Assembly: GCA_036384795.1 (NCBI GenBank)
Contig: DASVLP010000043.1
Span: forward strand, 87,436 to 151,435
Direction: 5' to 3'
DNA: 64,000 nucleotides
Source of the DNA: Andeanibacterium sp036384795
Lineage (GTDB): Bacteria > Pseudomonadota > Alphaproteobacteria > Sphingomonadales > Sphingomonadaceae
Shown: in pieces, positions 1-8,365 of the stretch
Layout of the letters: every line of letters begins with the position of its first letter
Position numbering within the stretch: position 1 is the stretch's first letter
Program-made: the position numbers and the translations under genes
Notes under the pieces: generated by a model
The model's database searches: none
What the model was told of the DNA's origin: nothing
The model's input: the letters and a program-made list of their open reading frames with translations, nothing else

Positions 1-331
1 GTTCGCCTCGCTGACGTGCGAACAGCAATGGAAGACCGGCTTCCTCGGCTTCGTCACCCGGATGCGCGATCGCCGCTTCCCGGTGATCGACGAAGAACGC
101 CAGGTGGTGTTCGCCTCGGTGGGGGTGGACATGAACAGCCCGACCCGCGCGATTCCCGAAACCACGGGCAAGCCGTTCGTGTTGCCCAATTTCTTCGACG
201 TGCCCCGCACCCAGCAAGTGCAGGAGGCCTTCAAGATTCGCGACGGCAAGCTCTACCGGATCGAGATGACGATGATCGAGGTGCCCTATGCGCAGCCGCT
301 CGCCGTCCCGATCTCTTCGATGACGCATTGA
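1..331 (+). CDS. C-terminal part of a hypothetical protein, paralogue of the next gene
   Basis: The reading frame enters from the left edge (frame starting at base 2) and stops at 331, so only about 109 C-terminal residues are visible. It contains a 'MRDRRFPV.DE' stretch with a preceding Cys that aligns with 'VRDRRFLVDE' in the gene at 345-1421, followed in both by a short region ending in 'I.DGK..R.E'. That similarity and the 13-bp spacing indicate tandem paralogues. The family resembles the DUF8021-type secreted proteins; no enzymatic motif is visible. Function unknown. Confidence 0.75.
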   Translation, partial: FASLTCEQQWKTGFLGFVTRMRDRRFPVIDEERQVVFASVGVDMNSPTRAIPETTGKPFVLPNFFDVPRTQQVQEAFKIRDGKLYRIEMTMIEVPYAQPLAVPISSMTH

Positions 332-344
332 GAGAGGGGAGGCC

Positions 345-1421
345 ATGACCCGCATCCGTACCGCGATCGCTGTCGCTGCCCTGTTTTGCGCTACCACCGC
401 CTTCGCGCAAACTCCTGCACCAGGTGCGCCCGAGCTTGAAATCCTCGCCGACCAGGTGACACAGGCGCTCCTTGTGAACGATGCTTCGCGCCTGCCGCTG
501 GCGAAGGACTTTCGCTACACCGAGAACGGCTCGCCGCTCGAGATTGGTGATGGAATGTGGCGCACCCTTTCGGCTTATGCCGGGCTCGATCCGCGGATTG
601 CGCCGGCCTCCGCACCTCTCAAGTTCCGGTTCGACGTGGTCGACCGGCAAGCGCGGCAAATCCTCGCCTACCGCGCGATCGACGAGAACGGCACGTCCGG
701 CGTGCTGGTGCTGCGCCTCAAGGTCAAGAATGGACTGATCTCCGAGATGGAGGCGATCACGATCCACCAGGAACTGCTCGATCCGCGGGGCGGCACGGTC
801 ACGCTGCTCCAGCCGCGCCTGCTCGAAATGCTCGATCCGGCAAAGCTCGGCGCGATCGATCCCGTGTTCGCGGCGCCCGCGCCGGCCGATCGCGCTTCGC
901 TGATCGCGGCGGCCAATGCCTATCTCGACGGACAAGTCGCGAACAGCAGCGCGAGAATTCCGTTTTCCGCCGATTGCGTCAGACGCGACAACGGCAACCC
1001 CACGACCGGCGATCCCGACGCCGCGCCGCTCGACCCCGAGGTTCCGTCCTACAAGCCGTTCAGCCTTGGTTGCGCCCGGCAGATCGACAGCGGCCTTTAC
1101 CGTTACATCGCGCGCGTGCGCGACCGCCGCTTCCTGGTCGATGAGCAGCGCGGATTGGTCGCCGCGATCGACCTGATGGACGTTCCTGGCACGCTTCATG
1201 AGATCGACATTCCGGGCACGGGCCGCGTCCGCTACCCCGGCCCCGACGCGGCTCACAGCACGGCCGACGATACGGCGCAGTTCAACGATTTCGCCGCGGC
1301 CAACCTGCGGGTGCCGTCGTCGATGCTCGCGATCCACCTGTTCAAGATCGTCGACGGCAAGATCGTGCGGATGGAGGATTTCGAGCGCGGCGCCCATCTG
1401 GGCTTCGAAGCCGGCTGGTAA
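345..1421 (+). CDS. Secreted hypothetical protein (DUF8021-like)
   Basis: 358 residues with a clear Sec signal peptide: positively charged start, hydrophobic core and an 'AFAQ' cleavage site near residue 21, so the product is probably periplasmic. The rest has no membrane segment and no catalytic motif I recognise. The C-terminal third repeats the pattern of the truncated upstream gene (Cys, 'RVRDRRFLVDE', then 'KIVDGKIVRMEDFE'), which suggests an SnoaL-like or DUF8021-type beta-rich fold. A purine-rich 'GAGAGGGGAGG' lies just before the ATG. Function unknown; the family call is inference. Confidence 0.75.
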   Translation: MTRIRTAIAVAALFCATTAFAQTPAPGAPELEILADQVTQALLVNDASRLPLAKDFRYTENGSPLEIGDGMWRTLSAYAGLDPRIAPASAPLKFRFDVVDRQARQILAYRAIDENGTSGVLVLRLKVKNGLISEMEAITIHQELLDPRGGTVTLLQPRLLEMLDPAKLGAIDPVFAAPAPADRASLIAAANAYLDGQVANSSARIPFSADCVRRDNGNPTTGDPDAAPLDPEVPSYKPFSLGCARQIDSGLYRYIARVRDRRFLVDEQRGLVAAIDLMDVPGTLHEIDIPGTGRVRYPGPDAAHSTADDTAQFNDFAAANLRVPSSMLAIHLFKIVDGKIVRMEDFERGAHLGFEAGW

Positions 1422-1525
1422 CCGGCCTCGTCGCGCTCGACAGACCGCCATCCAACGAAATAAGAGGCTTTCGACGGGGCGAAGTTTTTTTGCGCGGCCT
1501 TGGTCTTGGACGTGCAGATTAGGGG

Positions 1526-3268
1526 GTGGCCGTGGCCAGGAGACGTGAAGCAGCGGCCGGCCCGGGCCTCGCATCGCTTTTGTTCCTTTACCGAGGATGG
1601 ATGGCGCTCCTCGTCGTGCTGACCATGGCTTCGAGCGGCGTCGGCTTGTTCGTTCCGCAGGTTATCGCAACAGCGATCGACGCCTTCACTGCCGGCAAGC
1701 TCGATCTTCGCACCTCGCTGGTCGAGCTAACGGCCCTTGCGCTCGGCAGTTTCCTGCTCGGCATCGCTCAGGCCATCGTCCAGGCCGTCGCATCCGAACG
1801 CGTCGCGCGGGATTTGCGCTCACGGCTGGCCGAAAAGGTTTCCCAGCAGAGCTATTCGTCGGTGATCCACCTGACCCCGGCCAAGCTCCTCACCAACTTC
1901 ACTGCCGACGTCGATTCGATCAAGAACTTCGTCTCCCAAGCCGTCGCCTCGCTCGTTTCATCGGTTTTCATAATCATTGCCGCGAGCGCGCTTTTGTTGT
2001 GGCTCAACTGGCGCCTCGCGCTTGCCGTGCTGGCGATCCTGCCGCTGATCGGCGTCACCTTCTTCGTGGTGATGGGCCGGGTGCGCAAGCTGTTCCTGCA
2101 GATCATGAGCATTACCGACAGCCTCAATCGCGTGCTCAACGAGAATATCGTCGGCGCCGCGCTTGTCCGCCTGCTCGACAGCGGCAGGCGCGAATTCTCG
2201 CGTTTTCTTGAAGTGAACGAGCAGGCGCGCGCGCTCGGCCTGCGCATCCTCAATCATTTTGCCTCGATGATCCCGATCATCACCTTCCTCGCGAACCTGG
2301 CGACGCTCACCATCCTCGCCCTGGGCGGTCATTTCGTGATCGTCGGCGAGATGAGCATCGGCGAGTTTTCCGCCTTCAATTCCTATCTCGCCATCCTGAT
2401 CTTCCCGATCATCGTGATCGGTTTCACCTCGATGATGATCAGCCAGGCGCAGGCCTCTTACGGTCGCATCGGCGGGGTGTTGAACGCCCCGCCGACGCCC
2501 CAGCGCGGCGAAGTAAACGTCCAGCTCGAGGGCACCATCGCGGTTCGCAATCTCTCGCTCGCCTATGACGCGACCAAGGTCCTGGAGGATATCTCCTTCG
2601 AGATCGCGCCGCGAAGCCGCACGGCCATCGTCGGGCCTACGGCCGCGGGCAAGTCCCAGCTCCTTTACATGATGGCCGGCCTCCTGGCGCCGACCGGCGG
2701 CCAAGTGCTTTACGACGGGCGGCCGATCGACGACTACGGACGCGACAGTTTCTATGGCCAGGTCGGCTTCGTGTTTCAGGACAGCAAGCTCTTCAACCTG
2801 ACCTTGCGGGAAAATATCGCGTTCCGGACCGACGTTCCCGATGCATCGCTTGCGCGAGCGATCGAGACCGCGGAGCTGCAGAACTTCATCGCGAGCCTGC
2901 CGGAGGGCCTCGATACGGTGGTTTCGGAGCGCGGGCTCTCCTTGTCCGGCGGCCAGCGCCAGCGGATCATGCTGGCCAGGGCGCTCGCGCTCGATCCGCG
3001 CGTTCTCTTTCTGGACGATTTCACCGCCCGCGTCGACCTCATCACCGAGGCGCGCATCCTGACCAATGTCCGCAACAATTATCCCGATCTCACGCTGATT
3101 TCGATCACCCAGAAAATCGCCCCGGTGGAGGACTACGACCAGATCATCCTGCTCATGGAGGGAGAAATCGTCGCCAAAGGCACCCACCGCGAACTGGTCC
3201 ACGGGTGCCCGGAATATGTGCAGATCCAGCAATCGCAGCAGAGCACCGATAAAGTCGAGGCCGCGTGA
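1526..3268 (+). CDS. ABC exporter half-transporter, subunit with degenerate catalytic residues
   Basis: 580 residues: a six-helix transmembrane domain (about 20-310) fused to a nucleotide-binding domain (about 340-560). Visible motifs: Walker A GPTAAGKS (near 370), signature LSGGQ (near 473), Walker B 'LFLDD' (near 494-498). The catalytic Glu after Walker B is Asp here, and the H-loop His is Gln ('SITQK', near 528). The start is a GTG; a TTG or later start cannot be excluded because no strong ribosome site is seen. The stop overlaps the next half-transporter by one base (TGATG), so the two are translationally coupled and very likely form a heterodimer. Substrate unknown; lipid, peptide or drug export are all possible. 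Confidence 0.9.
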   Translation: MAVARRREAAAGPGLASLLFLYRGWMALLVVLTMASSGVGLFVPQVIATAIDAFTAGKLDLRTSLVELTALALGSFLLGIAQAIVQAVASERVARDLRSRLAEKVSQQSYSSVIHLTPAKLLTNFTADVDSIKNFVSQAVASLVSSVFIIIAASALLLWLNWRLALAVLAILPLIGVTFFVVMGRVRKLFLQIMSITDSLNRVLNENIVGAALVRLLDSGRREFSRFLEVNEQARALGLRILNHFASMIPIITFLANLATLTILALGGHFVIVGEMSIGEFSAFNSYLAILIFPIIVIGFTSMMISQAQASYGRIGGVLNAPPTPQRGEVNVQLEGTIAVRNLSLAYDATKVLEDISFEIAPRSRTAIVGPTAAGKSQLLYMMAGLLAPTGGQVLYDGRPIDDYGRDSFYGQVGFVFQDSKLFNLTLRENIAFRTDVPDASLARAIETAELQNFIASLPEGLDTVVSERGLSLSGGQRQRIMLARALALDPRVLFLDDFTARVDLITEARILTNVRNNYPDLTLISITQKIAPVEDYDQIILLMEGEIVAKGTHRELVHGCPEYVQIQQSQQSTDKVEAA

Positions 3269-5028
3269 TGGACTACACGCTCAAGACCGATGACAAGGCG
3301 GCCAAGCGGGAGACGCTGGCTTCGGTCTATCGCCGCCTTGCGCCGCTGCTTGCCGAGGAGACGCGCAATCTCTCGATCGCGGTGCTCTGCGTGGTTCTGA
3401 CCTCGGCCGCCAACCTGCTGACGCCGCTGCTCGTCGCGCGCGTTGTCGACACGGCGATGACGCACGGCGACTATGGCCAATTGCTCCGCTATGCCGGGGT
3501 TCTCGCCGTCGTTTACCTGCTGGCGCTGTCGACCAGCTATATGCAGACCCTCCGCATGGGCACCGTCGGGCGCAACGTCCTGTTCGGCTTGCGCAACGAG
3601 CTTTTCACGCAGCTCTCCAGCCTGCCTGTCGCATTCTTCGCGCAGAACCGCTCGGGCGATCTGATCAGCCGTGTCAACAACGATACCGACAAGCTCAACC
3701 AGTTCTTCAGCCAGGCGCTGATGCAGATGTTCGGCAATCTGTTCATTGTGACGGGCGCGGGCATCCTGCTGTTGGTACTGAACTTCGAGCTCGGCCTTGC
3801 GGCCATCGCACCCGCAGTCGGCCTGCTGCTGATCACGCGCGCGATCTCGCCGTGGGTCAAGCGGAGCAATCGCAGGTCGATGGAAAGCCTGGGTGCCCTT
3901 TCCGGCGACGTTTCGGAGAGCCTCGCCAATTTCGAGGTGATCGTCGCCTTCAATCGGGTGGACTATTTCCGGCAGAAGTTTGCCGCCTCCAACGAGCGCA
4001 ATTACCGCACCGCGGCCCGCGCCGGCATCTCGTCAGGCCTGTTCATGCCGCTCTACACGCTGGCGGGAAGCGCCGGATCGATCCTGGTCCTGGCTCTTGG
4101 GGTGTGGCTCATTTCCCAAGGGACGCTCACGATCGGCCTGCTCGTCGGCTACCTGATGTACGTGACGTCGTTTTACAATCCGCTGCGGCAGATGGCGACC
4201 GTCTGGTCTTCGCTGCAGCAGGCGATGGCCGCGCTCGACCGGGTGACGGAGATGCTGAGCCTCCGCAATGATCTTGTCCGCGTTGAGAATAGTGTCACCG
4301 GCCCGGGTGACGCGGTGCTCGCGTTCGATCGGGTGAGTTTTGGATATTCCAGCGGCAAGCAGGTTCTTTCCGACGTGACACTCACGCTCGAACGCGGAAA
4401 AACCTATGCTCTGGTCGGCCCCACGGGGGGAGGCAAAACCACCACTGCGATGCTCATGGCCCGCCTTTACGACCCCGCCGAGGGGACGGTCTTTCTGGAT
4501 GGGCGCGATATCCGTACCCTCGAACCAACCGAGCGCGCGAGAAAGATCGGCTTCATTCTCCAGGAACCCTTCCTGTTCAGCGGGACCATTCGCGACAACA
4601 TCGTCTATGGTCATGATGCCTTCGCCGAAATCAGCGACGAGGAGCTCGCGCAGCGATTGGCAGCCCAGGGCCTCGGCCGCTTTCTCGAACGGTTCAAGGA
4701 TGGTCTGGCAACGCCCGTGAGCGGTGGTGGTGACGGCCTTTCGCTGGGTCAGAAGCAACTGGTCGCGTTCTTGCGGGCCGTGTTGCGGGAACCCGAGATT
4801 CTCATTCTCGACGAGGCGACCGCCAATATCGACACCGTGACCGAACGGTTGCTCGAGGACGTTCTGGCGAAACTTCCCCGAGAGACGACCAAGGTCATCA
4901 TCGCCCATCGCCTCAACACGATCCGCAACGCCGACGATATCTTCTTCGTCGGCGGAGGCGCACTGGTCGAAGCCGGCTCAATGGAGCACGCGATGGATAT
5001 GTTGCTCAGCGACCATCATTCGACGTGA
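3268..5028 (+). CDS. ABC exporter half-transporter, catalytic partner subunit
   Basis: 586 residues with the same membrane-domain plus ATPase layout as its upstream partner. Walker A GPTGGGKT (near 384), canonical Walker B with catalytic Glu ('LILDEAT', near 511) and H-loop His ('IIAHRL'), but a deviant signature 'LSLGQ' (near 491). In a head-to-tail ATPase dimer this odd signature faces the degenerate Walker B/H-loop of the partner, so one composite site is degenerate and the other intact, the usual heterodimeric exporter arrangement. Start chosen at ATG 3268, one codon inside a possible GTG at 3265. It ends 58 bp before a convergent TetR gene. Confidence 0.92.
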   Translation: MDYTLKTDDKAAKRETLASVYRRLAPLLAEETRNLSIAVLCVVLTSAANLLTPLLVARVVDTAMTHGDYGQLLRYAGVLAVVYLLALSTSYMQTLRMGTVGRNVLFGLRNELFTQLSSLPVAFFAQNRSGDLISRVNNDTDKLNQFFSQALMQMFGNLFIVTGAGILLLVLNFELGLAAIAPAVGLLLITRAISPWVKRSNRRSMESLGALSGDVSESLANFEVIVAFNRVDYFRQKFAASNERNYRTAARAGISSGLFMPLYTLAGSAGSILVLALGVWLISQGTLTIGLLVGYLMYVTSFYNPLRQMATVWSSLQQAMAALDRVTEMLSLRNDLVRVENSVTGPGDAVLAFDRVSFGYSSGKQVLSDVTLTLERGKTYALVGPTGGGKTTTAMLMARLYDPAEGTVFLDGRDIRTLEPTERARKIGFILQEPFLFSGTIRDNIVYGHDAFAEISDEELAQRLAAQGLGRFLERFKDGLATPVSGGGDGLSLGQKQLVAFLRAVLREPEILILDEATANIDTVTERLLEDVLAKLPRETTKVIIAHRLNTIRNADDIFFVGGGALVEAGSMEHAMDMLLSDHHST

Positions 5029-5085
5029 TGCTCGGAACCTGGCTGCAATGCAAACAGGGCCCGGATCACGTTGGCAAACGCCGGC

Positions 5086-5694
5086 CTACTTGCAATCCGG
5101 CGCAAAAGGCAGCGCTCGTTCGGCCAACCGGACGTTCAATCCCGCGATAATTGCGCTGAGGCCGAACTCGAACAGTTCGTCCGGATCAAACGGCGGTTTT
5201 TCCGTCGGTGACGGCGGCCGTTCCAGCGCCGCCTGTTCGTCGACCGTCCAACCGAACGTAAAGCGAGAAATCACGATCGCGGCAGAAATCGCCTCGAGCT
5301 TGGAGAAGCCCGCGGCCCGCAAAGGCTCTAAAATCGTGTCCGGATCCATCCGTCCGTGAGGACCTCTCGGCCGGAAACCGGCGAGCAGGCGCCCTCCGTC
5401 GCGGTAGGACAGCATCACGGACCGTAGCCGTTTTGCCCCGTCGATAAGCCAGTCCGTCCAATGTTGGTTCGGGGCGACCTCGCCATAAGATGCCTCGATC
5501 ATCGCGAGGGCCATCTCGTCGATCAGTTCCTGCTTGTTCTTGAAATGCCAATAGAGCGCCGGGCCCTGCACCCCGAGAACATCGGCCAGCCTGCGGGTCG
5601 TGAGGCCGTCCAGCCCGGTGTCATTGAGCAGCTCGAGCGCCTTGCGCACGATCATCGAGCGTTCCAGCCGGGCAGGTTTCGGAGCCGGTTTCAT
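5086..5694 (-). CDS. TetR-family repressor of the adjacent RND efflux operon
   Basis: About 202 residues. An N-terminal helix-turn-helix of the TetR type is visible ('LTTRRLADVLGVQGPALYWHF', shortened here to key residues RLADVLGV and LYWHFKNK) followed by an all-helical ligand domain of the TetR_C type. ATG 5694 is preferred over an upstream GTG at 5718, because the longer form would run into the operator palindrome. The gene is divergent from the oprM-like/MFP/RND operon that starts at 5772; two palindromes in the 77-bp gap fit autoregulation and repression of the pump. Ligand unknown. Confidence 0.9.
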   Translation of the reverse strand: MKPAPKPARLERSMIVRKALELLNDTGLDGLTTRRLADVLGVQGPALYWHFKNKQELIDEMALAMIEASYGEVAPNQHWTDWLIDGAKRLRSVMLSYRDGGRLLAGFRPRGPHGRMDPDTILEPLRAAGFSKLEAISAAIVISRFTFGWTVDEQAALERPPSPTEKPPFDPDELFEFGLSAIIAGLNVRLAERALPFAPDCK

Positions 5695-5710
5695 GAGGAC
5701 AGATTGACAA

Positions 5711-5725
5711 CTTAGCACCGTTAAG
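5711..5725. promoter_or_regulatory. Candidate TetR operator 1
   Basis: CTTAGC-ACC-GTTAAG, a 15-bp dyad with one arm mismatch, in the gap between the divergent tetR and efflux genes. Its centre lies 30 bp (about three helical turns) from a second similar dyad. Both position and 15-bp length fit TetR-family operators; binding itself is inference. Confidence 0.6.
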
Positions 5726-5740
5726 GCAACAGCTTCGCAA

Positions 5741-5755
5741 TTTAGCGGCGCTAAG
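5741..5755. promoter_or_regulatory. Candidate TetR operator 2
   Basis: TTTAGC-GGC-GCTAAG, a 15-bp dyad (five matching pairs, outermost pair mismatched) sharing the core TTAGC-N3-GYTAA with the site at 5711-5725. It ends 16 bp before the ATG of the outer-membrane factor gene, where a bound repressor would block initiation. Confidence 0.6.
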
Positions 5756-5771
5756 GATTCTCGCGGTACGT

Positions 5772-7307
5772 ATGCTCGACCCTCCGATTATTGGCCTGAG
5801 CGCGCGCCGGCACGTGCCGAGCGGCGCCGCCAAAGGCATTCTGCAGATCACCGCGACCGCGCTTTTGTTGACGGGCTGCGTGACCTCGCAGGTGCGCAAG
5901 GCCGATGTCGCTCCGCCCGCCGCATACGAAGCCCCGCGGCCCCCGTCGGACGACCTGGCCCCGGCAGCCTTGAACGAGTGGTGGAAGGGCTATGACGATC
6001 CGCAATTGAACGGCCTGGTGGACGAAGCCTTGAAGAATGCGCCGGACGCGAACAGCGCACTCGCGGTCCTGGCGCAAGCCGCCGCGGTCCGCAGCCAAAC
6101 GCTCGCCAAGCTGAACATCCCTTCCGGGCAGCTCCAGAGTTCGGCCACCCACACACAAACCACCGTGCTGGGCTCTTCCGGCAATTCGTTGGGTGAGATC
6201 TTCACGCAACCGGGTGGAACCGAAAGCTACAGCGCCAACTTTGACGTCAGTTGGGAGCTGGACCTGTTTGGCCGGCGCGCGGCGGGCCGGCGCGGGGCCG
6301 ATGCGGATTTCTACACCGCGGCGTTCACTTACGAGGCGAGCCGCACTTCGTTGATCGCAAACGTGGCCAACTCGCTGTTCCAGGCCCGCGGCCTGGCGCT
6401 GCAATTGCAGGACGCGGAGGACATGGCGCGTGTCGACCGCGAACTCGCGCGCCTTTCGACCGTGCGGCAAAAGGCCGGCCTGGCAGCGAGCTCGGACGTC
6501 GACCAGGCGCTTGCGCAATCCCAGGCCGCCGATGCCGCGGCCGAAAGCTATCGCGCGCAACTGCTGGCAGCGCAACGCTCGCTGTTGGTCTTGGTCGGGC
6601 ATGGCTTCGACAAGGTCGAGACCTTGCCCACTTCGTCCGGCGTGGGCTCCCCGCCGCCGATCCCGGCAACCGTGCCGGGCGATCTTCTTCGCCGCCGGCC
6701 CGACGTTCGGGCGGCCGAGTGGAGGATCGTATCCGCCGCGGCGACGCTGAAGACCGCCGACCTCGCGCTGCTCCCGACCATCAATCTCCAGCCCGGCATT
6801 TCCCTGAGCAAGAGCACCGGCGCGTTCGGTTCCACCTCGTTCGCCTGGAGCATCGGCGGAAGCCTGCTCGCACCGATACTCGACCGGCCGCGGCTGATCG
6901 CGTCGATCCACGCCCAGCGCGCGGTCGCGGAGCAGAATGTGATCGCCTACGAAAAAGCCGTTCAGACCGCCTATGGCGATGTCGAGACGGCGTTCACCTA
7001 CCTCGAGTCCGACGGCAAGCGGGTGCGCATGCTCGCCGATGCCGAAGCGCACGCCAAAGCTGCGTACGAAAAAGCGAAGATCGGGTACGCCCGGGGGCTC
7101 AACGATCTCACGACCGTATTGCAGGCCGAAACCACGTGGCGCAGCACGCGCAGCCAGCTCTCGTCGGCTCGGATCACGCAGCTCGAACGGTCGGTGCAGG
7201 CATTCAAGGCACTGGGAGGCGGCTGGTCGCCCGACCAGCCGGCAGCGGCAACGCCCTATGCCGCCGCGGCCGGACGCGGCGTCACCGAAGCGGAAGGGGT
7301 CCGATGA
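5772..7307 (+). CDS. Outer-membrane efflux channel of the OprM/NodT type
   Basis: 511 residues with two repeated OEP-type halves (roughly 60-260 and 280-475) rich in Ala/Gln helices, as in TolC-like channels. A signal sequence with 'LLLTGCVTS' near residue 30-38 supplies a lipobox Cys, so the protein is probably lipid-anchored like OprM. It is the first gene of a three-gene operon (channel, adaptor, pump) with four-base ATGA and one-base overlaps, and is controlled by the divergent TetR. Role: carries the pump's substrate across the outer membrane. Confidence 0.92.
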   Translation: MLDPPIIGLSARRHVPSGAAKGILQITATALLLTGCVTSQVRKADVAPPAAYEAPRPPSDDLAPAALNEWWKGYDDPQLNGLVDEALKNAPDANSALAVLAQAAAVRSQTLAKLNIPSGQLQSSATHTQTTVLGSSGNSLGEIFTQPGGTESYSANFDVSWELDLFGRRAAGRRGADADFYTAAFTYEASRTSLIANVANSLFQARGLALQLQDAEDMARVDRELARLSTVRQKAGLAASSDVDQALAQSQAADAAAESYRAQLLAAQRSLLVLVGHGFDKVETLPTSSGVGSPPPIPATVPGDLLRRRPDVRAAEWRIVSAAATLKTADLALLPTINLQPGISLSKSTGAFGSTSFAWSIGGSLLAPILDRPRLIASIHAQRAVAEQNVIAYEKAVQTAYGDVETAFTYLESDGKRVRMLADAEAHAKAAYEKAKIGYARGLNDLTTVLQAETTWRSTRSQLSSARITQLERSVQAFKALGGGWSPDQPAAATPYAAAAGRGVTEAEGVR

Positions 7308-8365
7308 AACTTGGCAGTCGATCTGCGCGTAAACTGGGCGCGATACTGACGGTTGCAGTGTTCGCAACCTCGATTGCGGCATGCGGCAACCGTGCGAAAG
7401 AAGGCGCCAAGCCGCAACAGGCGCGCGCAGTCACCGTCGTTCAGGTGCTGCCGAGGGCCATGCAGGGCGGGCTCGCCGCGTCGGGGATTCTGGTTTCCCG
7501 CGACGAGGCAGCCGTCGGCTCGGATCTTTCGGGCTATCGTATTGCCAGGATATATGTCGAACAGGGCGCGTGGGTGAAGCGGGGCCAGCCGCTGGTGCAG
7601 CTCGACGATTCGCTGCTGCGCGGCCAGATCGCCCAGCAAACCGCGCTTACCCAGCAAGCCCAGAACCAGGCCAGGCGCGTAAGTGGCCTCGACGACGAAG
7701 GCGTGCTGTCCGCCGAGCAGATCGAGACCCGTCGCCTCCAGGCGAAGGCTCAGGCCGGATTGCTCGAGGACCTCACCACCCGCCAAGCCCACACCACCAT
7801 CCGCGCACCAGTGTCGGGCCTGGTGCTGGAGCGCAACGTCAAGCTGGGCGACATCGCCGCGGCCGGAGGCGCCACCCCGATGTTCCGACTGATTCGCGAC
7901 GGGCTGGTCGAGCTCAATGCAGAAGTGGCCGAGGACGACATGGCGAGGTTGCACTTCGGCGACCGTGCACAAGTCGTGCTGCCCGACGGTGCGACGGTGG
8001 CCGGAAGGGTCCGGCTGATCGACCCGGAAGTGGATTCGCAAACCAAGCTTGGTCACGTGCGTATCGCAATGCCCGTACGCGCCGACCTCAGGCCGGGAGG
8101 CTTCGCGCGGGCGACTTTTACCGGCGTATCGACCGCGAACGCCGCGGTGCCCGAAACCGCGGTGCTCTATAACGCCGACGGGGCATCGGTCGCGGTGGTT
8201 GGCCCCGACAACCGGGTGCGCATGGTACCGGTTAAGACTGCACGCCGCGCGGGAGGCTATGTCGAGCTGGCTCAAGGCCCGCCGCAGGGCTCCTGGGTAT
8301 TGCTCCGCGCGGCGTCATTTGTCCTGCCGGGTGATCTGGTGAAGCCGATCCGGCCGCGTAGCTGA
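7304..8365 (+). CDS. RND efflux periplasmic adaptor (membrane fusion protein), lipoprotein
   Basis: 353 residues. N-terminal signal with lipobox 'TSIAAC' near residue 22-27, then the two lipoyl halves flanking a helical hairpin ('DLSGYRIARIYVEQGAWVKRG' region and 'IRAPVSGLVLERNVKLGD'), then a beta-barrel and a membrane-proximal domain. Its ATG overlaps the stop of the channel gene (ATGA) and its stop overlaps the pump start. It bridges the inner-membrane pump and the outer-membrane channel. A much longer open frame upstream (from 6251) is a shadow of the channel gene; the lipoprotein signal decides the start. Confidence 0.92.
   Translation: MKLGSRSARKLGAILTVAVFATSIAACGNRAKEGAKPQQARAVTVVQVLPRAMQGGLAASGILVSRDEAAVGSDLSGYRIARIYVEQGAWVKRGQPLVQLDDSLLRGQIAQQTALTQQAQNQARRVSGLDDEGVLSAEQIETRRLQAKAQAGLLEDLTTRQAHTTIRAPVSGLVLERNVKLGDIAAAGGATPMFRLIRDGLVELNAEVAEDDMARLHFGDRAQVVLPDGATVAGRVRLIDPEVDSQTKLGHVRIAMPVRADLRPGGFARATFTGVSTANAAVPETAVLYNADGASVAVVGPDNRVRMVPVKTARRAGGYVELAQGPPQGSWVLLRAASFVLPGDLVKPIRPRS

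Noticed and set aside
1483..1495. T7 run upstream of the ABC exporter as terminator or slippage site
   Set aside because: No stable hairpin precedes it and no reading frame crosses it.
6251..7303. Long frame upstream of the adaptor gene as N-terminal part of the MFP
   Set aside because: It is antisense-frame reading of the outer-membrane channel gene; the lipoprotein signal fixes the start at 7304.
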